DNA from: Elymus sibiricus
Lineage: Eukaryota > Streptophyta > Magnoliopsida > Poales > Poaceae
NCBI GenBank assembly: GCA_039707655.1
Contig: CM077665.1
Location: forward strand, 288,428,205-288,492,204
Length of the DNA stretch: 64,000 bases
Direction of reading: 5' to 3'
The notes beneath the pieces are model-generated. The model did no database searches. It had not been told where the DNA came from and saw only the letters and a list, made by a program, of their open reading frames with translations. Shown piece after piece: positions 20,094-30,168 of the stretch. A program made the position numbers and the translations under genes. Position 1 is the first letter of the stretch; every line of letters starts with the position of its first letter.

Positions 20094-22771
20094 GGAACGA
20101 GTGGGACATGCAGGCGCAGCGGCTCTGGCTGCGGAAAGACGGCCTCGTGATGCACGCTAGCTAGTTTCCCCTTGGGCCTTGCGCGAGCGGGGGCTGGGCA
20201 CGGTGCTTGTGCTCGACTTAGTCCCATCAGGGCTGAAAAACTCAAGGGACAAGGCTCTGGCTCGCGGGCCTGCACCCATGCACGTCACCCCACCAAGGCC
20301 CATGGTGCCTAGTCTCCTCATGTGACGCCCAAATGCAAGATGGCAAGCGCGCGTTTTTTCCAAACGAAGCTTTTTTGCGAGCGGGAAACCTCCTCGGGAC
20401 GGATTGTCTGCAGGGCCTCGCGGAAGGCCGCACGTTAAATACAATTACCGGCGTCGTGAGTTTCTAAGTATGAGAGTTTCCCATGACAGCCCCGTCGTTG
20501 CTGGCGTTCCCCCTCGCACGGGCCGCTCGTACGTCAAACGGGGGATCTTGAGCATCACACCTCAGGAGCCTTCACTAGCTACCGAAACCCCTCACCTCCT
20601 GGATTTGATTAGGCATTGTGACCTGACAAACCAGCGACGGCCGAGGCATGCGCGGGACTGGGCCCTGCCAACGCAGAGCATAAAGGCAAGATTGAGAAAA
20701 GCCAAACACGGACGGGAAACCCACGGGTGATAAGAAGTCATTACAAGCTTGCAGTGCTTCGAACATTAAACCCGTCACCTTACACTGCCGCAGAGCAGAT
20801 TCAGTCTTGCAGAACGACAAAAGAAGTATCGGCACCATCACCACCGTTGTCGCCGTTACCACAGGAGAACTTCCCAAGGAGCTCGCTCATAGGGACCTCC
20901 ATGACTGCTTCCAGACGATCGCGGGATTCTTCAGGGACCGGGCCTATCACCTCATCAAAGATAAAGTCCGGGTCGCGGAGAAGATGGTGGCTGAAGACTC
21001 GGGTCGCCGCCACGGAGAACAGGTCACGGCATTCATCCTCCAGGATGCCGTCCACCTTCTGCGCCATGTCCTCAAAATCCCCTATGAGCCTAGCGGAAAG
21101 CTCGGCGTAGCCAGCGTCGGGCGGAGCGAGAGGAGGATCGAAACCCCCCTTGCACAAGGAACTGAAGGCCGTGTGAGCCCTGAGATCGAGAGAAGAAAAG
21201 GTAGCGCGGTCCACCGCTGCCTTCGCGTCGGCATCGGCCTAAATCTTCTCTCCCTGGTGTTCAGCGTGGCGTTCACCTTGGAGACACGCTTCGCATGGGA
21301 TTCCTGAGCTTCGGTCACCTCGCGCTGCAGCGCCTCCAGAAACTCGCGCTCCGCGGCCTGCCTGGTCGCCACCCTCGTCAGCTCAGCGTCGCAATCGGAA
21401 CGAGTGGGACATGCAGGCGCAGCGGCTCTGGCTGCGGAAAGAGGGCCTCGTGATGCACGCTAGCTAGTTTCCCCTTGGGCCTTGCGCGAGCGGGGGCTGG
21501 GCACGGTGCTTGTGCTCGAGTTAGTCCCATCAGCGCTGAAAAACTCAAGGGACCAGGCTCTGGCTCGCGGGCTTGTACCCATGCACGTCACCCAACCAAG
21601 GCCCATGGTTCCTAGTCTCCTCATGCGATGCCCAAATGCAAGCTGGCAAATGCGCGTTTTTTTCCAAACGAAGCTTTTTTTCGTGCGGGAACACTCCTCG
21701 GGACGGATTGTCTGCAGGGCCTCACAGAAGGCCGCGCGTTAAATACAATTCACCGGCGTCATGAGGAGCTAAGTATGAGAGTTTCCCGTGGCAACCCTGT
21801 CATTGCTGGCATTCCCCCTCACACAGGCCGCTCGTACGTCAAACGGGGGCTCTTGAGCATCACACCTCAGGAGCCTTCACTAGCTACAGAAGCCCCTCAC
21901 CTCCTGGCTTTGTTTAGGCATTGTGACCTGACAAACCAACGATGGCCGAGGCATGCGTGGGACTGGGCCCTGCCAACGCAGAGCATAAAGGCAAGATAGA
22001 GAAAAGCCACACATGGACGGGAAACCCACGGGTGACAAGCAGTCAAGCTTACAGTGTTATGAACATTAAAACCGTCACCTTCAACTGTCGCAGAGCAGAT
22101 TCAGTCTTGCAGAATGACAAAAGAAGTATCTGCACCGTCACCGCCATCGTCGCCGTTACCGCAGGAGAACTTCCCAAGCAGCACGCTCATAGGGCCCTCC
22201 ACAATTGCCTCCAGGCGATCGCGGGATTCTTTAGGGATATGGCCTATCACCTCCTCGAAGATAAAGTCCAGGTCGCGGAGAAGAAAGTGGCTGAAGACTC
22301 GGGTCACTGCCATGGAGAACAGGTCGCGGCATTCCACCTCCAGGATGCCGTCCACCTTCCGCACCGTGTCCTCAAGCTCCCCTACGAGCCTAGCGGAAAG
22401 CTCGGCATACCCAGCATCGGGGGGAGCGAGAGGAGCATCGAAACCCCCCTGCACAAGGAACTGAAGGCCATGCGAGCCCTGAGCTCGAGAGAAGAAAAGG
22501 TAGCGCGGTCCGCCGCTGCCTTGCCGTCAGCATCTGCCTGAATCTTCTCTCCCTAGTGTTCAGCATGGCGTTCACCTCGGAAACACGCTTCGCATGGGCT
22601 TCCTGAGCTTCGGTCACCTCGCGCTGCAGCGCCTCCAGAAACTCGCACTCCGCGGCCTGCCTGGTCCTCACCCTCGTCAGCCCAGCGTCGCAATCAGTGA
22701 CCTGCGCCCCGCGGGTCGCGAGGCCGTCTTCCCGCAGCCGGAGCCGCTGTGCATGCGTGTCCCGCTCGTTC
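20094..22771. repeat. 54-60 bp inverted piece at triplication boundaries
   Basis: Plus-strand 20094-20155 and 21397-21458 read GAACGAGTGGGACATGC and onward. The corresponding sequence at 22718-22771 is the reverse complement. In unit 3 it codes for part of the coiled coil on the minus strand; in units 1 and 2 it is flipped. Confidence 0.8.
20801..21214 (-). pseudogene. Antisense gene of element A, C-terminal part, tandem copy 2
   Basis: Nearly identical to copy 1 at an offset of 1303 bp, with a few substitutions (for example GELEDMARK to GDFEDMAQK). The preceding coiled-coil part is at 21082-21372 on the same strand. As in copy 1, upstream coding is cut by the inverted 54-60 bp piece and the unit junction. 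Confidence 0.8.
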
Positions 22772-22848
22772 TGAAGCGCCTTTAAGTTGGCCTCCTCTTC
22801 TTCGCAGCGCATGGTGACCTCCGCCTTCTCGGCAAGGGTGCCCTCGCA
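22101..22848 (-). pseudogene. Antisense gene of element A, C-terminal half, copy 3 (connected to the rest of the gene)
   Basis: This copy is continuous with the upstream coding part. The C-terminal block is at 22454-22101 (GGFDAPLAPPDAGYAELSA, ECRDLFSMAVTRVFSHFLL). The coiled coil is in the 22848-22390 region: CEGTLAEKAEVTMRCEEEEA, ALQNERDTHAQRLRLREDG and EFLEALQREVTEAQEAHAKR. A frameshift lies near 22440. At 22848 the solo LTR interrupts it, and coding resumes at 23690. Confidence 0.85.
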
Positions 22849-23689
22849 TGTCGGTGTTCTGGGATCGGGGGTACCCAGACCTGCCTGCCTGCGGCCCAAC
22901 ACGTGGCCCACCTCAATGGCCTAGTACCTCACGAGGACCCTGGCCTCACAAGGAGAACGACGCCAAGACCTCCAGAGGAGTGGCCTCCCCAGGTTGCCTC
23001 CCGAGGAGCAGAGATTCCTATGCAGTGCCCGGCCTCATGAGGCTGGGATGACGTGAACCATGATGACCAAGGCCAGGCGGGCGCCAACGGGCTCAGAAGG
23101 GACAGTTTCCTCTTTTGTGCTAAGGAGGCAAGGACGGACGCGGGTTCCCAAGGAATCCCCGAAAGGTTTCCATTCCAGTGCAACAAGACCAAGACCACGA
23201 GCTCGGCAGGACGGATGTCATCGCCGAGCCCACCTCTGCGTCACATCCAGAAGCTTTGTAGGCGAAGGCCACCTTTAGTCACGATAAGATGTACCTCTAG
23301 TCCCCTTTCAAATTTGGTCGTTGCGGGATCCCTTCCCGCCTGTGCGATAAGGGAAGAGGACCAAGGCCACTATAAATAGGCACCAGCATCCACCGTAGAG
23401 GGGGGAGAATCCACCCTCACCCAAGAGCCCTCGCGAGGTCGCTCGGCCACTGTACTAGTGCATCTCCAACCCCCCTCGTGAGGCCAATCCACCAAAAGCA
23501 GGAGTAGGGTTTTACACCGCAAGGTGGCCCAAACCTTTGTAAATCTCTGTGTCCATCTTCTACTTTGCTGCACGCATTCGACGAGGCTTGGCTATGGGGT
23601 GGCGATCTTGTGACTTGAGTTGGGAAGGATCTTTGCACACGCCCCAGAGTTCGAACCATTCTTGGGTCTGCGGAGCCCGATTTCCGACA
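22849..23689 (+). mobile_element. Solo LTR (Tat-like, element C subfamily)
   Basis: It starts TGTCGGTGTTCTGGGATCGG and ends GATTTCCGACA (841 bp), and is most like the LTR of element C (60354-61188). No internal domain follows on either side; the antisense gene of element A continues directly. It is therefore a solo LTR left by LTR-LTR recombination. A TATA box TATAAATAGG is at 23371-23380. The flanking bases are TCGCA on the left and TTGTG on the right, which may be a decayed 5-bp target duplication. Confidence 0.8.
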
Positions 23690-23950
23690 TTGTGGGCCAC
23701 CTTAGCCTCGGCGACGTCCTTCTTGCTCTCCGCATGGGCGGCGTCGAGCCGCTGCAGCCTCGTGGCGAGCTCCAGGTGCTCCTTGGCAAGGCGTGTTTCG
23801 GCATCCTGGAAGTCACCCACAAACCGGTCGAGTGCGGCCCAAACATCGGAAAGGGCCTCTTGCCTAAGCGGGGGGCAGTGGCCCACAAGCGCGAGAGCCA
23901 GGCGGAGCGCCGGCGCCTTGGCGCTGGTTGTCACCTTAGCCGAAGGGGCC
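23690..23950 (-). pseudogene. Antisense gene of element A, coiled-coil segment between solo LTR and element B
   Basis: The frame includes LSDVWAALDRFVGDFQDAET, LAKEHLELATRLQRLDAAHA and ESKKDVAEAKVA. It aligns with 27120-27290 of B (LSDAWAALDQF, LARERLELATLLKRL). The left end continues into 22848 across the solo LTR, and the right end into 56685 across element B. Confidence 0.85.
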
Positions 23951-23955
23951 CCGGC

Positions 23956-24788
23956 TGTCAGAATCGGGGCTCCGGGGACCCTTGAGTGGTTCGAACTCTC
24001 GGGTGCATCGGCTCTCCAACCTCGTTCTCTCACCCTAACGTACGACGATGCTCCGGCGTGCTTGAGCTTGGGGGGAGTAGCAATGAACACAACGATCTAC
24101 CCAAGTTTGGGCCACTTTAGGGTGTAAAACCCTACTCCTGCTTGTCTGGATTGCCTAGTCATGGAGAGTGAATACACGACCCCCTCTTCTATGATCGTTG
24201 CCTTTTTCCCTTTATACCAGCCTCGATCCTCTTCCCCGAAAATATCCGGCGGGAAGGGTTGCAACAAGTGCCGGTTTGAAAGGGGACAGGACTGCGGCCC
24301 ATCCTGATAAAAGTGGCCTCCGCCTGCCAAAGCCTCCCCTCCATGACATAGTGGTGGGCTCGGGGATGATCTCCGTCCCGACGAGCCCCCAGCTTTGGTC
24401 GTCTAACACCTAACGGGAACCTTTGGGGCCCACCTCGGGAATTGGCGGGCTGGCCCTGCTCCCTTAACACCAAAGAGGAAAGGTCTTCCTGTCGCGGCCC
24501 CGGATGACGCTGGGCAAGACGCGTACTGCCCTTGGAGCGGGTCAGGCTGCACGCCCCCGTAGAGCCACCGTGGTCCTGCGTCTTGCGAGGGAACCCTAGG
24601 AGCCGACCTCGTGAGTCCCCCTTCGGGGGCCGACGGGGGGGCCTGCCAGCAGGTCGCCTCATGCGGGGGGCTCACGAAGCCCTTCTACACGATGCCGCTT
24701 GGGCAGGCTATTCTAGGCCTAGGCCCTGCGTCATGACATGGGACTCAGGCAGACGGGCCTTGGTACCCCCTGTCGCAATGGCCTGACA
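23956..24788 (-). repeat. 3' LTR of element B
   Basis: The plus strand starts TGTCAGAATCGGGGCTCCGG and ends AATGGCCTGACA (833 bp). A minus-strand TATA box TATAAAGGG lies at about 24208-24216. The polypurine tract GCTCGGGGGCAAC (rc of 24789-24801) adjoins it inside the element. It is paired with 55849-56679. Confidence 0.9.
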
Positions 24789-25097
24789 GTTGCCCCCGAG
24801 CCTGCAGTGCGGGTGTCCTCACCAGCTGGAGGGGCGAAGCATTGCGGGCTCCAACCACATGTTAGCCAGTCGCGACGCGTGGTGCTCGCCGGGGCGCAGG
24901 GCGCCCCCACCTCGATGTAATGCCTAGACAAGTGCCCAGGCTAGCATAAAGACGTCCCGTGGCACTGGGCTATCATTACCTTTCCTTGCCCGATGTCTGT
25001 ATTGTTGTGCCTCCTTCCTATGCCTGAGACTCCACCAGATCCAACCTCGACCGAAGCGCTCTTCTCCCCATCTCGTTCGCCACCATGTTGCTCGGCT

Positions 25098-28032
25098 GGC
25101 CCCGAGCAGGAAGAAGTCAAAGGCCAAGGCTTCGACCGCAAGCCCCCAGGAGATTGGGGCAGCTCTCCTACGTTCCTCCGGTGGCAAGGAAGGGGACCAA
25201 GACCCGGTGCGCCTGCTGATAGCGGGCGACCGGAATAAGTGGAAGGAGACCGTGATCTCCGCCGGTGCGGTGGCGCGGAGCGGTCTGGGGACGTCCGCCT
25301 ACGCCTTCTTCCTCCACAGCGTCTACGCCGGCTGGTTCCACCATTCTCCGAGTTCTTCTACGCCATCCTCAGCCATTATGAGATACACGCCCTGCACCTC
25401 CAACCCAACTCAATTCTCCTCATGTCCATCTTCGCCTTTTACTGTGAAGCCTTCGTGGGCGTGAGGCCCTCAGTAGCGCGCTTCTGCCATTTCTTCAGCC
25501 CGCGGTTCACTACCCGGGACTAGCTCTCGGCGTGTGTCTCCTTTGTCGATATCAAAGGCGCCAGCACCCGCCTGAAGGCTGGGAAGAAGGTCTAGGGCTA
25601 CCGGCAGCGCTGGGTTTACTTGGACGCCCTCCAAGTCCACCCGCTCCTGAGGATCCCTACCGCCCTTCTGGTGCAACAATCTGGATGGAGCCATGCGCCG
25701 CTCTACGACTCAAGGGCAGGGCCCGTCCTGGAGCGGATTGCTTCGCACGGGAACACCCAGTTGTCGGGGGCAATAATCGTCAAGGTGTTCCAGGGGTAGC
25801 GCATCACACCGCTCCGGGTGCACTCGTGGCCCGTCTGGGAGTTTGAGGGCACGCAGGACCCGATGAGGCTGCACCCTGCCGGCCAGTCGCGCGCCGAGTT
25901 TGAAGGGGCCGTGATGGCCCTGCTCGGCTCCATGCCCGGCGATCCTCAGGAGGCCGCGGGCCCGTTGTATGGCCAAGACAACCGAGCAGATCTGGTTGCT
26001 CTCATGCCTGCCTTCTATGAGTGGGGACTCGTGTCGAGCGGCAGCAAAGGGTCGCTGGGGAACTCCCCCGTCGAGGCGTCGTCCTCCGCCGAAGATAGCG
26101 GCTACGAGGATTCTGAGGCGACCGTCGGGGAAGAGGAGGAGGACGATGCCGGTAGATGGCTACCGCCAGGCCACCACCAGTCCCTGCGTGGCTTCGAGGA
26201 TGATGATGACGACATTGATGTGCCGGCTCGGGGGATGCTTCCTTGGTCTTCCGACCTGGCTGTGGCAGAGGAGGGCTGCGCCACTAGCTCCCAGACGCCG
26301 AGTGCCGAAGCCTTAGTCGGTGAGGCGGCAAACACTCTTGAAGCCACCGCCCTTCTTCAAGGGCCCCCAAGGCCCTTGGGAAGAACCTAGACCCGGCCGG
26401 ACCCACCAGGAGTCACGCCGAGCACTCTTCCGGTGTCCCCAAGGGGGCCTCCGAGTACGGCGGGGGCGCGCCCTCTGCTGCCGAGAAGGAGCGGAAGTGG
26501 ATCGCCAAGGAGGAGTAAGTTCTCGAGCTTGCTCTTACGCCTTGCACCTATGAATTGCTTGTTCATGCAAATTCTTCGTCTGCGCAGGCGCAGGGGCGGC
26601 GGTGACGGGAGGAAGAAAAAGGCCGCCGCCGAGGCGAAGATGACCTGCGCCCTAGAGGCGACGTCGCCGCTAGGCCACAATCTTGGAGGGTGCGGGGGGC
26701 TCTGTACCAGGCCGACGCCACGCCTGGACGTGAGGGGCACAGAGCGGCGCCCAATTTCTCCTCTGTGCAGCCGGATGGACCGATCGCCGGGGTAGCGGGG
26801 GAGCAGACCCCGGTGACTCCCGTCATAGCCATAGCCCACCAGCTTATGGAGCCGGAGCTGGCGCGGCGACCCTCCTCAAGTGTCCCCATTCCCACAGCCG
26901 AGCATGGTGTGGGGAAGGTCCAGGGGCCATCCCAGTCTGGGCTTGCTTCTGGGGAAGATGGAGCTGATGCGGCGGCCCTGCCCGATGCGCCACGGGGGCC
27001 GGCTCGTGAGGAAAAACAGAGCTCCCGGTACCCTAGTCGGAGAACACTTGGGCCCTTTAGGTTGAGGCGGCGACCGGTGCTGAGGCACCGATGCTTCGCC
27101 CGGCCCTCACGCTCACGAGCCATCGCATGCCTGTCCGATGCTTGGGCCGCACTTGATCAATTTTCGGGAGCCTCCCAGGATGCCGAAGTGCGCCTCGCCA
27201 GGGAGCGCTTGGAGCTCGCCACTCTGCTGAAGCGGCTCTCCGCCGCCCTTGCAGAGAGTGAGAAGAGCACCGCCGAAGCAAAGGCGGCCCGTGAGGCCGC
27301 CCTTGCCGCGAAGGCGAAGGCCTCCAAGCACTGCGAGGAAGCGAAGGCCAACCTGAAGACACTCCGGGACGAGCGGGACGCGCGGGCACAGCAGCTCCAG
27401 CTATGGGAAGACGGCCTCGGGACCCACAAAGATCAGCTCGCCGACCGTGACGCTGAGCTGACGAAGGTGGCGGCCGAGCAGGCCACGGAACGCGAGCGCC
27501 TAGAGACACTGCAGAGCGAGGTGACCAAAGCCCAGGAAGACCATGCAAAGCGCGTGTTCGAGGCGAACACTGCACTGGACGCCAGGGAGAAGAATGTCCA
27601 GGATGATGCTGACGCGAAGGCGGCGGTGGACAGTGCTCCCTTTCCTTCTCTTGAGCTCCGGGCTTGCCAGGCCTTCCAATCCTTGCACAGGGGGGCTTCG
27701 ATGCTCCTCTTGCCAACCCTGACGCTGCCTACGTCGAGCTTTCTGCCAGGCTCGTGGGGGACCTTGAGGACACAGTGCGGAAGGTGGACGGCTTCCTGGA
27801 GGACGAATGTCGAGACCTATTCTTCGTGGCGGCAACTCGAATCTTCAGCCACCTCCTTCTCCACGACCCGATCTACAACTTCGACGAGGTGACAGGCCCC
27901 ATCCCAGAAGAATGTCGCGACCGCCTAGAAGCAGCTGTGGAGGGCCCTGTGAGCATGCTGCTTGAGAAGTTTACCTGCAACGACTGCGACGACGGTGGTG
28001 CCGATACTCCTTTCGTCGACCTGCAAGACTGA
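25098..28032 (+). pseudogene. Antisense gene of element B: PF04195-like N-terminus plus coiled-coil C-terminus
   Basis: This gene lies antisense to gag-pol. The N-terminal part resembles PF04195 (putative gypsy-type transposon domain): PPFSEFFYAILSHYEIHALH, QPNSILLMSIFAFYCEAFVG and VRPSVARFCHFFSPRF. A middle domain follows (PVWEFEGTQDPMRLHPAG, RADLVALMPAFYEWGL), then an acidic stretch, an intron at 26515-26587, a basic patch (GRKKKAAAEAK) and a long coiled coil (27120-27620). The conserved end is ECRDLFFVAATRIFSHLLLH, with stop at 28030. The start ATG seen in B2 is CTG here. Frameshifts (about 25330 and 27690) and TAG stops inactivate it. Its function is unknown; a nuclear or particle-associated role would be speculation. 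Confidence 0.8.
26515..26587 (+). other. Conserved spliceosomal intron in the antisense gene of element B (73 bp)
   Basis: Donor GTAAGT follows GCCAAGGAGGA, and the acceptor is TCTGCGCAG. Unspliced, the frame hits TAA at once (EKERKWIAKEE-stop); spliced, it continues to RRGGGDGRKKKAAAEAK. Phase 2. Position, length and phase are the same as in A and B2. Confidence 0.8.
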
Positions 28033-29001
28033 ATCTGCCTCGCGATAGTGTAAGGCAATGGTTTTAATGTATTGAATATCATGAGCTTGTAATGACCGCT
28101 CGCTATCTGCGGGCTATCCTTTCATGTCTGGTTTTCCACAAGCTTGCCTTTGAGCTCTGCATCGGCAGGGCCCAGTCCCGCGCATTTCTCAGCCGTCGCT
28201 GGGTTGTTAGTTCGTGATGCCCAGACAAGGCAAGGAGGTGAGGGGCTCTGGGAACTAGTGAAGGCTCCCGAGGCTCGATGTTCAAGAGCACCCCTTGACG
28301 TACGAGCAGCCTTCGAGAGGAAAAACGCGCTAGCCAGTTTGTGCATGGGCATTGCGTGAGGAAACTAGGCACCAAGGGCCTTAGTGGGTGACGTGCATGG
28401 GTTAAGCCCGCAAGCTAGAGCTCGGTCCCTTGGGTTTTTTAGTGCTGCTGGGACTAATCCGAGCATAGGCGCCATGCCCAGCCCTCGCTCGCGCGAGGCC
28501 CAAGGGGAAACTGGTTAGCGATGCCCCCGATCGACCTCCCAGCGCGGAGCATGGCACTTCCACTAGGTGTGGGCATAGTCGCGGCTCGACGGTTACTCCG
28601 GCAGCACGGGGTATGGGGCTTACACTTGGGCATGGGCATAGTCGCGGTTCGACAGTGACTCCGCCAGCGCGGAGCATGGGGCTTCCACTTGGGCGTGGGC
28701 GGGTCCTCTTGAGGCCGAGTGGCGGCGCTCCAGGAGGCTCCGGGCCGTGTACAGCACCAACCTCATTATTTTAGGAGAGGGTCACGGGCGGCGGTAAGGA
28801 GGGGTCAGATATTCTAGGCATCGAGCTCAGGAATTCCTTCCTCCATCTCTAGGCGTTTTGCACCTAGTCCATTCAGGGCGGCTGTGCCCCTATGCAATCC
28901 TAAGATACGGGGGTGATGCGCATCGGACGGTCGTCTTGTGGCCACTATATGAAGGGGTTGGACACCGAGGACATATTGAGGTGACGTGTGCGGGCCTGGC
29001 C
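28033..29001 (-). other. Non-coding 3' region of element B, part 1 (left of B2)
   Basis: No gene is seen. It holds the flank of the antisense gene, one ~115-bp family repeat (about 28370-28480), a 62-63 bp tandem repeat with units at 28540, 28602 and 28665 (word CAGCGCGGAGCATGG), and the left half of another family repeat, which B2 interrupts. The last five bases (28997-29001, tggcc) are one copy of the B2 target duplication. Confidence 0.75.
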
Positions 29002-29866
29002 TGTCGGAATCGGGGCTCCGGGGACCCAAAAAAGGTTTGAACATTGGGGTGCACTCGCTCTCCTGCCCTACTATGCCTCACAACCTCACGGCGACTCTCT
29101 GGCGGCTTGTGCTAAGGAAGATGAACAAAGGACACACGGTTTACCCAGGTTCGGGCCACCTCGCGGTGTAAGACCGTACTCCTGCTTGTCTGGATTGCTC
29201 AAGGATGAGGATGAGTACAAGGTGTGCTCTTGCTTGCCTAGCGTTCGATCCCTCCTACGGTGGTCGGTTCCTGCTCTTATATTGGCCTTGGTCCTCTTCC
29301 CCTGAAAATACAAGGCGGGAAGGGTTGCAACAACGTCCAGTTTGAAGGGGGACATGACTACAGCCTACCCTGACAAAAGTGGTCTTCGCCTGCCAAAGTT
29401 GTTCGTCGTGACGTGCTTGTGGGCTCGGGGGTGACATCCGTCCTGCCGAGCCCTTGGTATTGTTCTTCTTGCATGAGAAAGGAAACCTTTGGGGATTGCT
29501 TTGGGAACCCGCGAGCTGGCATTCCTCCTCTATCACGAAAGAGGAAACTCTCTCTGTCCGCGCCAGCTGGTGCGACCCTGGGGCCGCTCTGTGCGAGCCG
29601 CGTCAGCCACATGAAGGAGCGGGGCTGCTTGACCCGCCAGGCTGACCCCGATGGACCCGCCCCGCGAGGGCTTCAGGAGATGGCTCCGTGAAGGGGCCTC
29701 GAGAGGTTCTTGATGGCGTGGTTGTCGCATGCCTCGTGAGGCGCGGGCTCTCGCGAGGAATTTCCTCATGAAGATCATTGGTGGGCCATTTGGTACTTGG
29801 GGCCAGCACCGTGTCCCGGGCCGCAGGCAGACGGGCCTGGGTACCCCAAGTCCCAGAGGCCGGACA
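29002..29866 (-). repeat. 3' LTR of element B2
   Basis: The plus strand starts TGTCGGAATCGGGGCTCCGG and ends AGAGGCCGGACA (865 bp). The first ~320 bp differ from the 5' LTR at about 18 sites by eye, roughly 5-6%. A minus-strand TATA-like ATATAAGAG is near 29274-29282. The polypurine tract (rc CCCGGGGGATAC, 29867-29878) adjoins it. Confidence 0.9.
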
Positions 29867-30168
29867 GTATCCCCCGGGCCCGCGGTGTGCATGATTCCGC
29901 CTATTAGTGGGGGCGACGCGACGCGGCCCCTAATCGCATGTGGGTCTGGCGCGACACACGTGTTCTTTGGGGCGAGGGGCGCCCCACTTTCCACGAGGCC
30001 TTGGCGACCGCGCAAGTTGGCATAAAGCCTGCGCGCGGCCCGGGGTCCTCATCGCCTTTCTTTGTGCTGCCTCCGTCTCCCTGCACCTTCCTCCTCTGCG
30101 CGGAACCGCTCCAGATCCAACCTCATGCGAGGTACCTCCATTGCTCTCCCTGCGGCCCTAGCACGCAG

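Larger units (their letters stand above)
18849..22700. repeat. Tandem triplication, unit about 1.3 kb, in element A
   Basis: Units start near 18849, 20153 and 21456 (offset 1303-1304 bp). Each contains one dispersed family repeat, about 500 bp of 3' flanking sequence, and the last ~240 codons of the antisense gene on the minus strand. Units 1 and 2 are nearly identical; unit 3 is more different. Units 1 and 2 end with a 54-60 bp piece (20094-20155 and 21397-21458) that is inverted relative to its counterpart at 22718-22771 in unit 3, where the antisense gene continues normally. Confidence 0.9.

Noticed and set aside
24189..24662. 157-residue frame in the 3' LTR of element B, repeated in other LTRs
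   Set aside because: Located within LTR sequence with its homologues in every related LTR; frames are not kept open between copies. Not a gene.
28540..28710. Possible Pol III B box (GGTTCGA) in the 63-bp tandem repeats
   Set aside because: The word GGTTCGACAGT lacks the CC end of the B box and no A box lies at the right distance, so a tRNA- or SINE-derived origin is not supported.
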